Shown piece after piece: positions 27,791 to 35,143 of a DNA stretch of 35,143 nt. Positions within the stretch are counted from its first letter, which is position 1; each line of letters starts with the position of its first letter. This stretch comes from Prolixibacteraceae bacterium (lineage in GTDB: Bacteria > Bacteroidota > Bacteroidia > Bacteroidales > Prolixibacteraceae), in assembly GCA_017998095.1 (NCBI GenBank), contig JAGODU010000025.1, positions 1-35,143 on the forward strand. The letters are read 5' to 3'. The position numbers were made by a program, and so were the translations under genes. The notes under the pieces were generated by a model. The model ran no database searches. It saw nothing but the letters and a program-made list of their open reading frames with translations, and was not told the DNA's origin.

Positions 27791-27820
27791 CAAAGATATA
27801 AAATAATTTGAGTTGTGCAA
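27791..27820 (-). promoter_or_regulatory. Bacteroidota-type promoter of the large T9SS protein gene
   Basis: On the minus strand, TTG (plus 27818-27820) is followed after 19 nt by TATCTTTG (plus 27791-27798), a full match to the TTG-N19-TAnnTTTG pattern. The leader to the start at 27716 would be about 70 nt. Confidence 0.65.
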
Positions 27821-27884
27821 CCGATTGCGTTAGATGTTTTTAATACATATCTTAAATATTTGAATTATAGTATATCAACCGATT
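27816..27884. promoter_or_regulatory. LacI-operator-like sites (repeated CAACCGATT)
   Basis: CAACCGATT occurs at 27818-27826 and again at 27876-27884. The first copy sits in GCAACCGATTGC (27817-27828), an imperfect palindrome of the kind bound by LacI-family repressors, and it covers the -33 element of the promoter. The 393-bp stretch 27717-28109 otherwise holds no gene that I can see; the part nearest 28109 presumably includes the promoter of the small secreted protein gene. Confidence 0.45.
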
Positions 27885-28109
27885 ACTATAATATTGCATA
27901 AATCTGAATCTGTATTTAGTTTTTGTATGGTTTGCAGGTAATAATATATTGTTTAAAATCTAACTTGAGTCAGGGAGTTAAAAATTATGATTCTGTCTAT
28001 GAAAAACAGCATTGTATCTATTATTATTTTATCAAAATGCGTTTCTATTTATATTAGTGAAGAAATTATTTTTTTGATTTTATTAAATGTCTAACTTAAA
28101 TTTTAAAGT

Positions 28110-28478
28110 ATGAAAATATTATTTTCAATAATAGTATTAATCTTTTCAGTTTCGGTTGCTTTGGCAGGAAACTTTGAAGGAACATGGAAAGCAACAATAG
28201 ATTCACCCAATGGAAGCTTTGAGCTTACTTATGTTTTCAAAATGGAAGGTAGCATCATGACCGGAAAAATGACCGGAATGATGGGCGACATTCCTGCTAA
28301 CAATGTAGTTGTTAAGGACAATAAGCTTTCATTTGAAACTACAATGCAGGGAATGGATGGATCGGAGTCAATTACAATTAAACATGATTGTACTTTAAAA
28401 GATAATGATACTATTATAATGAAGGTCATAGGCACACCTATGGGTGATAATGAAATGATAATGAAGCGACAAAAGTAA
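28110..28478 (+). CDS. Small secreted protein, lipocalin-like beta-barrel fold suspected
   Basis: This 122-residue protein has a Sec signal peptide (1-19, ending ALAG). The mature part begins NFEGTWKATIDSPNG and consists of alternating beta strands rich in Met, Gly and Lys (MEGSIMTGKMTGMMGD), ending in MIMKRQK. Small Bacteroidota proteins with an N-terminal F.G.W.a..dsp.G motif are often predicted as lipocalin-like barrels, but I cannot name a family or function. It stands alone, with its own terminator downstream, and is divergent from the large T9SS gene. Confidence 0.65.
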   Translation: MKILFSIIVLIFSVSVALAGNFEGTWKATIDSPNGSFELTYVFKMEGSIMTGKMTGMMGDIPANNVVVKDNKLSFETTMQGMDGSESITIKHDCTLKDNDTIIMKVIGTPMGDNEMIMKRQK

Positions 28479-28513
28479 AAGGTCACAATAATAGTTTATA
28501 ATGATTAGTAATT

Positions 28514-28549
28514 ATAGCCATGCATCTTTGGATGTGTGGCTATTTTTTT
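28514..28549 (+). terminator. Intrinsic terminator after the small secreted protein gene
   Basis: A 13-bp stem (28514-28526 with 28531-28543, two G-U pairs) with loop TTTG is followed by a run of T to 28549. Confidence 0.85.
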
Positions 28550-28587
28550 ATCAAAACTTCACATAGTAATATATGCTTTTCTTGGCT

Positions 28588-28595
28588 TATCTTTG
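28588..28595 (+). promoter_or_regulatory. Putative -7 box of the Smr-domain gene
   Basis: TATCTTTG matches TAnnTTTG exactly and lies 21 nt before the ATG at 28617. No good -33 TTG is seen at the standard distance. Confidence 0.45.
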
Positions 28596-28616
28596 TGGCA
28601 AAATACTGAATGATAT

Positions 28617-29678
28617 ATGTTAAAAACTGGAGATAAAGTAAAATTCATTAATGATGTCGGTGGAGGCAGGATTACAGGTTTTCAGGGCAAGACAATTGCT
28701 ATTGTTGAAAACCAGGATGGTTTTGAAATTCCCACTTTGATGACTCAGCTTATAAAGATCGAAGACGTTGATGCAGAGAAAACTATTAACAGAGATTTTT
28801 CAAAGAAGCCTGCACCGGTTAAACATCAGGTAAAAGAAGAAGAGAAAGTTATAGAACCTGAACATAAGCCTTCAATTATAAGCGGTAATGATGAACCTAA
28901 GTTTTTTATGGCATTTTACCCCCTTGATCATAAAAATCCGGTAGGTGATGAAATTGAGGTTTATATAATCAACGACAGTAATTTCACCTTGCTGTATCAT
29001 TATTGCCATTATGACGGAGAGAAATATAAGACAGTCGATTACGGAGAGCTGGAGCCAAATACTAAAAATCTTATTGAAAGTATTGCTCCCGGCAATCTGT
29101 CTAATCTGCCAAAATATTATTTCAGGATTATCCCTTTTATGAAAGAATCCAAGTCACTTTCAAAGGTAATTGAAAAGGAAGTACAGGTTAGCAGTATAAA
29201 GTTTTATAAGGAAAAGAGCTTTACAAAGTCAGGTTTTTTCAAAGGGCAGGCTATGGTATTTGATCTTGTAGTTAACCCTATGAAGGATGAGATAGACAAG
29301 CTTACTGAAAATGATTTCAGGAAGGTAGTCAACGAAAAAGATATTGAAAACAGGCCTGAGCCTCAGCCGGTAAAGAAAGTTAATACTCCCCAGACTGTTG
29401 AGATAGATCTTCACATAGAGCAGCTTATAGATAATGTAAACGGCTTGTCCAATCACGAAATACTTCAGATACAGATGGACAAGTTTCATTCAGAAATGAA
29501 GAGTGCAATAGAAAAAAAGGTACACAGAATTGTATTCATTCACGGAGTAGGTAATGGGGTATTGAAGCAGGAGATATACAAGAAGCTGAAATCTACATAT
29601 GCAAAATATTACTTTCAGGATGCATCATTTCATGAATATGGCTTTGGTGCAACTATGGTAATTCTAAGAAGGAAGTAA
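28617..29678 (+). CDS. DUF2027/Smr-domain protein
   Basis: This 353-residue cytoplasmic protein has an N-terminal KOW-like beta domain (about 1-48, KTGDKVKFINDVGGGRITGF). A charged linker (about 50-90) and a middle beta domain (about 95-225) of the DUF2027 type follow. A C-terminal Smr domain (about 265-353) shows the IDLHIEQL motif and the HGVGNGVLKQEI loop, matching the LDLHG and HGxGxG signatures. Smr domains, as in MutS2, bind or nick nucleic acids; here there is no MutS ATPase. The architecture is conserved in Bacteroidota but its role is not established. The rnpB gene begins 22 bp after its stop. Confidence 0.85.
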   Translation: MLKTGDKVKFINDVGGGRITGFQGKTIAIVENQDGFEIPTLMTQLIKIEDVDAEKTINRDFSKKPAPVKHQVKEEEKVIEPEHKPSIISGNDEPKFFMAFYPLDHKNPVGDEIEVYIINDSNFTLLYHYCHYDGEKYKTVDYGELEPNTKNLIESIAPGNLSNLPKYYFRIIPFMKESKSLSKVIEKEVQVSSIKFYKEKSFTKSGFFKGQAMVFDLVVNPMKDEIDKLTENDFRKVVNEKDIENRPEPQPVKKVNTPQTVEIDLHIEQLIDNVNGLSNHEILQIQMDKFHSEMKSAIEKKVHRIVFIHGVGNGVLKQEIYKKLKSTYAKYYFQDASFHEYGFGATMVILRRK

Positions 29679-29686
29679 ATTTTTAT

Positions 29687-29694
29687 TAATTTTG
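29687..29694 (+). promoter_or_regulatory. Putative -7 box of rnpB
   Basis: TAATTTTG matches TAnnTTTG and ends 6 nt before the predicted 5' end of the RNase P RNA (about 29700). No clear -33 TTG is present, as the region upstream is the end of the Smr gene. Confidence 0.5.
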
Positions 29695-29700
29695 CAGAAA

Positions 29701-30044
29701 AGCAGACTGTTCTATCGCTCCGGTTTTAAAATCCGGAGAGGAAAGTCCGGACAGCACAGGGCATTCCGCTCCCGAAAGGGGAGATGTTTGTGAAGGCATG
29801 GTAACGAAGAAGAAAAAAACCGCCTTGTAAAAGAGGTAAGGGTGAGAAGGTGAGGTAAGAGCTCACCGGGTTTGCAGGCAACTGCAGATGCTGTTCGTCC
29901 CGGAAGTTGCAAGACCAAATATATCCTGAAAGCTACGGCACACAGCTGCCCGTTGTGTTTGTTTCAACGTGTTGGACAGTTCAGGAGGGGTAGGTTGCTT
30001 AGATAAATGATAGAGACAACAGAAACCGGCTTACAGGTCTGCTT
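29701..30044 (+). ncRNA. rnpB: RNase P RNA (bacterial class A)
   Basis: This is the catalytic RNA of RNase P, which removes 5' leaders from pre-tRNA. The ends pair as P1 (AGCAGAC at 29701-29707 with GTCTGCT at 30037-30043). The universally conserved core is present: GAGAGGAAAGTCCGGACA from 29736, and CAGAAACCGGCTTACAGG near 30020-30037 for the 3' part. A length near 344 nt is normal for class A. The 3' end runs into seven T (30043-30049), making P1 plus T-tract its terminator. It is convergent with ribH, whose stop is only 11 bp beyond the T-tract. Confidence 0.95.
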
Positions 30045-30060
30045 TTTTTACTTTTTAGAG

Positions 30061-30552
30061 TTATTTTTCAAGTAATTCTTTATGAAGTCTTACCATTTTA
30101 ATAGCAGTTACAGCTGCCTCATCTCCCTTATTTCCTAATCTGCCTCCTGCTCTGTCGATAGCTTGCTGTTCGTTTAAAGTTGTAAGAACTCCAAATATCA
30201 CTGGTAAGTTGTATTTAATATTCAAATCTACAGAACCTTTGGTTACACCCTGACATATATAATCAAAATGAGGAGTTTCACCCTGAATTACACATCCCAA
30301 AAGTATAATTGCATCCACATCAGTATACTCTGCTATGAATTGCCCTCCTAAAGTAAGTTCAAAACTTCCGGGTACGTGCTTAATAATTATATCTTCCTCT
30401 TCAGCACCATGTTTAATAAGTGTGTCAGCAGCACCTTTGGCAAGAGCACCTGTAATTGAATAATTCCATTCTGAAACTACTATCCCGAATTTCATGCCTT
30501 TAGCTGAAGGGACTGAATTGATGTCGTAATCTGATAAATTTCTGGTTGCCAT
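30061..30552 (-). CDS. ribH: 6,7-dimethyl-8-ribityllumazine synthase
   Basis: Lumazine synthase condenses 5-amino-6-ribitylaminouracil with 3,4-dihydroxy-2-butanone 4-phosphate, the penultimate step of riboflavin synthesis. The 163-residue length is normal. Motifs seen are VSEWNYSIT (26-34), VPGSFEL (60-66), [14 protein letters not shown] with the catalytic His (85-98), and [11 protein letters not shown] near 136-146. No other riboflavin gene is near, as is common in Bacteroidota. It is separated from the upstream TPR gene by a strong terminator, so it has its own promoter within about 25 bp or depends on read-through. Confidence 0.95.
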   Translation of the reverse strand: MATRNLSDYDINSVPSAKGMKFGIVVSEWNYSITGALAKGAADTLIKHGAEEEDIIIKHVPGSFELTLGGQFIAEYTDVDAIILLGCVIQGETPHFDYICQGVTKGSVDLNIKYNLPVIFGVLTTLNEQQAIDRAGGRLGNKGDEAAVTAIKMVRLHKELLEK

Positions 30553-30578
30553 TTTTGAATATTTTGACCAATATTAAT

Positions 30579-30617
30579 AAAAAAACGGGCTGACTATAAA
30601 ATGACGCCCGTTTTTTT
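30579..30617 (-). terminator. Terminator of the TPR gene (symmetrical, may act both ways)
   Basis: A-rich arm plus ACGGGC (30579-30590) pairs with GCCCGT plus T-run (30606-30617), a 12-bp stem with a 15-nt loop. On the minus strand it follows the TPR stop by 18 bp and is trailed by seven T. Confidence 0.85.
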
Positions 30618-30635
30618 ATATCGGAATTGATTGAT

Positions 30636-31316
30636 TTACTGTTTAAGACGAGCAATATTTTTTTCTATTGTCATTGTTTCAGTGTTGTTTGGGTACTTGT
30701 TTTTAATTTTTTCAAGTACAGATATTGCTTCATCTTTATTGCCGTCAGCTTCGAGAGCTAAAGCAAGTTTGATTGTGATAGTAGGAGTAGTAAACTCATT
30801 CTCACTTATTGATAAAGCATCTTTATACGCTGATATTGCTTTGTTTAACTGATTGAGTTCAACGTAAGCATCTCCAATAGCTGATTTGGCAAGTGGAGCT
30901 AAAAGCATATCGTCTGTTTTGAATTTCTTAAGATAATCAATTGCATTGTTATATTCCCCAAGGTGAAGGAAACAAATGCCTGCATAATATTTTGATAATT
31001 TACCAGCTTTAGTTGAACCATATTCATCAATGATATCAAGGAACCCAAGAGAGTTTCCATCACCATTTAATGCAAGATCAAAAGAATCTTTGCTGAAATA
31101 ATTTTGTGCAGTAAATATTTGCTCCTGTGATTCTGCACTACGAGGAGAGGCTACAAATTTCTTTATGCCTACAAATGCCAACACTACTACAACAATACCA
31201 CCTATTACATATAATATTGTTTTTAAATGACTTTCAATAAACTGCTCGGTTTTGGTTAACACTTGTTCTACTTCTCCAAAACTCTCTTTTTGATTATTAT
31301 TCTTATCTTTTGACAT
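30636..31316 (-). CDS. Membrane-anchored tetratricopeptide repeat protein
   Basis: This 226-residue protein has a charged cytoplasmic N-terminus (1-33), one membrane helix (about 34-52, TILYVIGGIVVVVLAFVGI) and then TPR helices to the end. Recognisable repeats include KLSKYYAGICFLHLGEYNNAI near 105-125, KSAIGDAYVELNQLNKAISAY near 138-158 and ALALEADGNKDEAISVLEKI near 180-200. The layout resembles YfgM/YbgF-like ancillary proteins, but the role is not known. It is divergent from recF, an arrangement I associate with Bacteroidales. A promoter-like TTG-N21-TATTTTTG on the minus strand (31347-31378) precedes it. Confidence 0.8.
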   Translation of the reverse strand: MSKDKNNNQKESFGEVEQVLTKTEQFIESHLKTILYVIGGIVVVVLAFVGIKKFVASPRSAESQEQIFTAQNYFSKDSFDLALNGDGNSLGFLDIIDEYGSTKAGKLSKYYAGICFLHLGEYNNAIDYLKKFKTDDMLLAPLAKSAIGDAYVELNQLNKAISAYKDALSISENEFTTPTITIKLALALEADGNKDEAISVLEKIKNKYPNNTETMTIEKNIARLKQ

Positions 31317-31346
31317 AGTATTAAACTGTTTTTTCAGAATTGCTCA

Positions 31347-31378
31347 CAAAAATAGTTTTTTTTTAAAAATACACTCAA
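31347..31378 (-). promoter_or_regulatory. Putative promoter of the TPR gene
   Basis: On the minus strand, TTG (plus 31376-31378), 21 nt, then TATTTTTG (plus 31347-31354). The spacing is at the long end of the usual range. Confidence 0.4.
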
Positions 31379-31470
31379 TTAATTATACAAATTTCAAGTT
31401 AAGTTGGAAATTGTTACCAAATAAACGTAATCAGTGATATAATTTTATCAAATTTGCCTAAAAAGATTTT

Positions 31471-32571
31471 ATGCATCTTAAGTCGTTATCTGTTCTTGAT
31501 TATAAGAATATTGAGCAGGCAGAAATAACATTTTGCCCCAAGCTTAATTGTTTTCTTGGAGACAATGGAGCCGGGAAAACAAATTTGCTGGATGCCATAT
31601 ATTATCTTTCTTTTTGTAAAAGTTTTTTTAATTCTGTTGATCTGCTGAATATTAAGCATAATAGTGAATTTTTTATGCTTCAGGGTAAGTTCTTAAGGGG
31701 AGAAAACGATGAGACAGTATCCTGTGGATATAGAAACGGGCAAAAGAAACAGTTTAAAAGGAATCAGAAAGCCTATAAAAAACTCAGTGAACACATTGGA
31801 TTATTCCCATTGGTAATGGTTTCGCCTTCCGATTCCGTACTTATTTCCGGGGGAAGTGAAGAGAGAAGAAAATTCATGGATGGAGTTATTTCTCAGTATG
31901 ATCATGGTTATCTTGACTCACTGATTAAATACAACAGAGCACTGCTTCAAAGAAATAATCTGCTTAAAAAGTTTGCTGAGACAAAAAGTTTTGATGAAGA
32001 AACTCTTTCAATTTATGATGAACAATTAAACACCTTTGGAAAGATTATTTATTTAAAGAGAAGAGAATTTATCGACAGAATTATACCTGTATTTCAATAT
32101 TTCTATGAATTTGTTTCAGGTGGAAAAGAAAAAGTAGCACTTGATTATAGTTCATCTCTTTCAAAAGATAATCTTAAGGATCAGCTTATTGAGAGCAGGG
32201 AAAAGGATAGAGTAACACTATTTACTAATATTGGAGTGCATAAAGATGATTTGGATTTAATATTTGATGGATTTCCGATTAAGAAGATAGGATCACAAGG
32301 CCAGAACAAGACATATCTTATATCGTTAAAGTTTGCTCAGTTTGAATTTATTAAGAATGCCAGTGGAATAAAGCCCATACTTCTTCTTGATGATATTTTT
32401 GATAAACTTGATGCAAACAGGGTGGGGAAAATAATTGAGTTAGTTTTGCAGGACAGGTTCGGACAAATATTTATAACCGATACGAATCGCAAGCATCTTG
32501 AAGATATTGTTATACAAATGAATTCGGAATATTTGATTTTCATGATAGCTAATGGAAAAGTAATAGACTGA
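31471..32571 (+). CDS. recF: DNA replication and repair protein RecF
   Basis: RecF is an SMC-like ATPase that loads RecA at gaps with RecO and RecR. The 366-residue protein shows Walker A GDNGAGKTN (30-38) followed by LLDAIYYLSFCKSF, the ABC signature region GSQGQNKTYLISLK (near 274-287), and Walker B ILLLDDIFDKLD (near 306-317). A family-typical start, MHLKSLSVLDYKNI, supports the chosen ATG. The stop overlaps the start of the next gene by one base (TGATG), giving translational coupling with the DciA-like gene. Confidence 0.96.
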   Translation: MHLKSLSVLDYKNIEQAEITFCPKLNCFLGDNGAGKTNLLDAIYYLSFCKSFFNSVDLLNIKHNSEFFMLQGKFLRGENDETVSCGYRNGQKKQFKRNQKAYKKLSEHIGLFPLVMVSPSDSVLISGGSEERRKFMDGVISQYDHGYLDSLIKYNRALLQRNNLLKKFAETKSFDEETLSIYDEQLNTFGKIIYLKRREFIDRIIPVFQYFYEFVSGGKEKVALDYSSSLSKDNLKDQLIESREKDRVTLFTNIGVHKDDLDLIFDGFPIKKIGSQGQNKTYLISLKFAQFEFIKNASGIKPILLLDDIFDKLDANRVGKIIELVLQDRFGQIFITDTNRKHLEDIVIQMNSEYLIFMIANGKVID

Positions 32572-32861
32572 TGAGAAGGAAAGAAACACAAAGAATAAGT
32601 GATGTTTTAAAGGAGTTTACTCAAAGCAGCAAGATGAGGAGCAGACTTCAGGAAACACAATTAATAGAAAATTGGGGAAGAACACTTGGACCGGTAATTG
32701 CAGGTGCAACAGGTAAGATATATATTAAAGATCGCACTCTTTTCGTTAATATAGAATCAGCAGTTATTAAAAATGAATTATTCATGATTAGAACGCAAAT
32801 CAGGGATGCATTGAACAAAAGTGTGGGTGAACCGATTATTGATAATATTATTTTCAGATAA
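32571..32861 (+). CDS. DciA-like (DUF721) protein, probable replicative-helicase operator
   Basis: This 96-residue protein belongs to the DUF721/DciA family. The pattern is a short charged N-terminus with RISDVLKEF, then LIENWGRTLGPVIAGAT and a C-terminal half with LFVNIESAVIKNEL and IIDNIIFR. The family has a K-homology-like fold, and DciA proteins load or manage the DnaB helicase in bacteria lacking DnaC/DnaI. Its coupling to recF is a frequent genomic arrangement and supports a role in replication. The function here is inferred from the family. Confidence 0.85.
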   Translation: MRRKETQRISDVLKEFTQSSKMRSRLQETQLIENWGRTLGPVIAGATGKIYIKDRTLFVNIESAVIKNELFMIRTQIRDALNKSVGEPIIDNIIFR

Positions 32862-32871
32862 AGTTTAAAAC

Positions 32872-33699
32872 ATGAAAAAAATTTTGATTTTGCTTCTATT
32901 GTTAACGGTTGTCTCTGAAAGTTTTGGAAAGACAATAAGGAAGACTTCAAATCTTAAAAATAACGCATGGAATTATGCTATTTTGCTTGAGGGAGAAATG
33001 ATAAATTCTAAAAGTGATCTTGATAAACAAATTAATATACTCTTTGATGTTTCATATTTTGACGAAGTCGATAAAGTGATGAGAAGCAGTGCATCACTTA
33101 TTTGTACAATCAATTTAACCAACAGAAGGTCACAAATGGCATTGCTCTCATTACCGGGAGTGTCTGATGTTTTCGATGTTTGGGTCAATGGTGAAAAATT
33201 GAAAAATTTACAGGAAGATGATAATTTTATTGCAGACATAAGCTCGTATCTAAATCAAAAACAATTAATTCTTGTTTTAAGATTCAGGAAAGATTGTAAA
33301 TCTATATATGAGTTAAAATCATCAGATTTAATATCGATGGTCAGTAATTTTCAGATTCATTATTTGTCAGGTGTATTTGTTCAGCGGTTTGAAGTTAAAA
33401 AAGATACTTATTTTAAAAGCTATCTTATTGAAGCGCATTTAAATAATTTTTCAGGGAAAGATGTTGACGGAAAGCTTTATGCAAGATTTATAGATAAGAA
33501 TACGTATCAGGTTCTTTTTGAAAATAATAATTGTGCTTTTACCCGCAATGGTGATGAAATAATAATCGACGTTATTTTTCCTGAAATGGGGAATTCACTA
33601 AATCCCGGACAATATATTGCAGAAGTAGAATTGGTCGATAAAGAAAATGACGAAGAAACAGTTGACATTTTGTCATCGGTTGTAAGAATAAAAGAATAA
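32872..33699 (+). CDS. Secreted protein resembling GH2 sugar-binding plus Ig-like domains without catalytic barrel
   Basis: This 275-residue protein has a Sec signal peptide (1-19, ending SFGK). Residues about 70-145 look like the GH2 jelly roll: LSLPGVSDVFDVWVNGEKLK, then FIADISSYL and LVLRFRKDC. About 160-275 resemble the GH2 Ig-like domain, with GVFVQRFEVKKDTYFKSYL and strands ending VVRIKE. The TIM barrel with the two catalytic Glu is entirely absent, so it cannot be a GH2 enzyme. A similar DVWVNGKKL-type segment occurs in the GH2 enzyme of this window. The gene sits 10 bp after the DciA-like gene and its stop abuts the start of cvfB, so it is part of that operon. Fold assignment is by motif only and uncertain. 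Confidence 0.6.
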   Translation: MKKILILLLLLTVVSESFGKTIRKTSNLKNNAWNYAILLEGEMINSKSDLDKQINILFDVSYFDEVDKVMRSSASLICTINLTNRRSQMALLSLPGVSDVFDVWVNGEKLKNLQEDDNFIADISSYLNQKQLILVLRFRKDCKSIYELKSSDLISMVSNFQIHYLSGVFVQRFEVKKDTYFKSYLIEAHLNNFSGKDVDGKLYARFIDKNTYQVLFENNNCAFTRNGDEIIIDVIFPEMGNSLNPGQYIAEVELVDKENDEETVDILSSVVRIKE

Positions 33700-34533
33700 A
33701 TGGTAAGAATTGGAAAAATAAGCACACTTGAAATATTGAAGTTTGCTGAACAAGGGGCATATCTTGATGGAGGTCCTTACGGTGAAATACTAATGCCAAG
33801 AAGGTATGTTTCAGAAGATTGTGTTGAAGGTGATGATGTAGATGTTTTTATCTACTATGATTCGGAGGACAGAATTGTAGCTTCGACCGACGTTCCCTTT
33901 GCAATGGTAGATGAATTTGCTTATCTGAAAGTTGTTGCAGTTACATCTGTTGGTGCTTTTCTTGACTGGGGTTTACCAAAAGATTTGTTAGTTCCATTTC
34001 GTGAACAAACTGTAAAAATGGAACAGGGCAAATCATATTTAGTCAGGATTTATGTTGACGAAAAGACCGGCAGAATAGTAGCTTCAGCAAAATTCAATAA
34101 ATTCTTAAGTAAAGAGAAAACTGAGTTAAAAGAAGGTGATAAAGTTGACTTACTGGTTGCCGGGAAGACAGATTTGGGTTATAATGCAATAATAAACCAG
34201 ACTCATATAGGGATACTTTATTTCAATGAAGTATTCAAGCAGATAAGTGTAGGTGACAAGACTGATGGGTATGTAAAAAAAATAAGGGAGGATGGAAAAA
34301 TTGATTTAAGCCTTGAAAGGCAAGGTTATGCAAAAGTAGACCCTGTTTCAGGAGATATATTGGATAAATTAAGGTCGGCCGGAGGTTTTATGAAAGTATC
34401 AGACAAAACAGATCCTGCATTAATTAGTTCAATGCTGGGAATAAGTAAGAAAACTTTTAAAAAGGCTATAGGGGCTTTGTACAAAGAAAAACTTATAAAT
34501 ATTGAAGACGAAGGGATAAGGTTAATCCAATAA
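33700..34533 (+). CDS. CvfB-like S1-domain RNA-binding protein
   Basis: This 277-residue protein is of the CvfB/YitL family, which has several S1-like OB-fold domains and a C-terminal winged helix. The first S1-like domain begins IGKISTLEILKFAEQGAYLD, the second is near 68-130 (YLKVVAVTSVGAFLDWGLPKDLLVPF), and a third near 145-215 (DGYVKKIREDGKIDLSLERQG). The winged helix is at 225-277 (ISSMLGISKKTFKKAIGALY). CvfB homologues bind RNA and affect regulation, including virulence in Staphylococcus; the role here is unknown. The ATG follows the upstream stop directly (TAAATG). Confidence 0.88.
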   Translation: MVRIGKISTLEILKFAEQGAYLDGGPYGEILMPRRYVSEDCVEGDDVDVFIYYDSEDRIVASTDVPFAMVDEFAYLKVVAVTSVGAFLDWGLPKDLLVPFREQTVKMEQGKSYLVRIYVDEKTGRIVASAKFNKFLSKEKTELKEGDKVDLLVAGKTDLGYNAIINQTHIGILYFNEVFKQISVGDKTDGYVKKIREDGKIDLSLERQGYAKVDPVSGDILDKLRSAGGFMKVSDKTDPALISSMLGISKKTFKKAIGALYKEKLINIEDEGIRLIQ

Positions 34534-34628
34534 AATAATTATTTTGAACATTTGTTTTTATCAAGTAAAAACCTTTTGAAATTCAGAATTTCTGCTTTAC
34601 ATTTCGTTGTTTTAATTTAAAGCATTAG

Positions 34629-35143
34629 ATGATTATAAACATAAGGAAATCAACAATTAATGATTTCGATTTTTTAGTAGAAACAGAGCATGCTTGTTTC
34701 CCCAAATTTCAGCAGAGTTCCCTTAGGACATTAAAGCTTAGTTTGATTAGTGATAAACAGGAAGTATGGATTGCTGAAACAAAATCTGGTAAGAATAATT
34801 TGCAGATTGGTGCAATGGTGCTTCATATAAACTCCAGAACATTGAGAGTTTATTCAATTGCTGTATTAAAAAAATATCAGGGGAAAGGAATAGGTAATAA
34901 GCTGATAACACATGCCTGCAATCTGGCATTGGCAAGGAGAAATGAGAAGATTTCACTTGAAGCAAGGGCTAATGACGAGAAGCTTATAAAATGGTATGAG
35001 AAGGCAGGTTTTATTAAGACGAAACTGTTGCCTGATTATTATAAGAAAGGGGAGTCGGCTTACAGGCTGGTTTTTAAAGTTTCAAGGAAAAAGGTAAGTG
35101 ATGCAATAACTAACCTGATAGTTGTTGATAAACCCTCCAAATG
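34629..35143 (+). CDS. GNAT acetyltransferase domain, apparently fused to a RimK-type N-terminal region (3' end cut by window)
   Basis: An open frame from the ATG at 34629 runs off the right edge; 171 codons are seen. Residues 1-150 are a GNAT domain: the acetyl-CoA binding motif is YQGKGIGNKLI (starting near residue 81), preceded by the strand LRVYSIAVL and followed by SLEARANDEKLIKWYEKAGF. The frame then continues as KKVSDAITNLIVVDKPSK, which resembles the start of the RimK-like ATP-grasp N-terminal (RLAN) domain, where a VVVD-P-W pattern is usual. A GNAT next to or fused with a RimK-like ligase is known in several bacteria, so a fusion is plausible here. The substrate is unknown. Confidence 0.75.
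   Translation, partial: MIINIRKSTINDFDFLVETEHACFPKFQQSSLRTLKLSLISDKQEVWIAETKSGKNNLQIGAMVLHINSRTLRVYSIAVLKKYQGKGIGNKLITHACNLALARRNEKISLEARANDEKLIKWYEKAGFIKTKLLPDYYKKGESAYRLVFKVSRKKVSDAITNLIVVDKPSK

Noticed and set aside
29229..29489. 86-residue open frame on the minus strand
   Set aside because: It is antisense to the Smr-domain gene and has no supporting motif or start signal.

Overview
The window is AT-rich DNA from a member of the Bacteroidota. The evidence is a SusC/SusD pair, a hybrid two-component system (HTCS), many signal-peptidase II lipoproteins, two proteins ending in type IX secretion (T9SS) sorting domains, and several promoters of the TTG-N19..21-TAnnTTTG type. The genus cannot be told from what is visible. 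The T9SS tails make a gut Bacteroides less likely than an environmental Bacteroidales, Marinilabiliales or Cytophaga-like lineage.

Layout. 1-5.7 kb is a mixed accessory stretch: a truncated radical SAM protein, a barrel-like outer-membrane protein with an S41 peptidase lipoprotein, an AlkD-type DNA glycosylase, a serine hydrolase, and a membrane-anchored LuxR/NarL-type regulator. 5.8-23.1 kb, all on the minus strand, is a polysaccharide utilization locus (PUL). In transcription order it holds a T9SS-exported HExxH protein with a discoidin-like domain, the HTCS sensor/regulator, SusC, SusD, a SusE-like lipoprotein, two tandem GH53 endo-beta-1,4-galactanases and a GH2 beta-galactosidase. The enzymes point to beta-1,4-galactan, for example pectic arabinogalactan side chains. 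Surface lipoproteins would bind and cut the chain, SusCD would import oligosaccharides, GH2 would release galactose, and the HTCS would sense oligosaccharides and switch on susC. 23.3-27.7 kb holds queA and a large T9SS protein with an internal tandem duplication, separated by a near-perfect 38-bp inverted repeat.

28.1-35.1 kb is mostly housekeeping: a small secreted protein, a DUF2027/Smr protein, the RNase P RNA gene rnpB, ribH, a TPR membrane protein, and divergently recF-dciA(DUF721)-(GH2-like non-catalytic protein)-cvfB. Last comes a truncated GNAT protein that appears to run into a RimK-type N-terminal domain.

I did not find a clearly new multi-gene system. The observations most worth checking are the T9SS metallopeptidase-like gene tightly linked to the galactan HTCS, a 7-2-7 operator-like palindrome upstream of the serine hydrolase promoter, a nested inverted repeat in the susC leader, the 38-bp hairpin beside queA, and the catalytic-domain-less GH2-like protein in the recF cluster.
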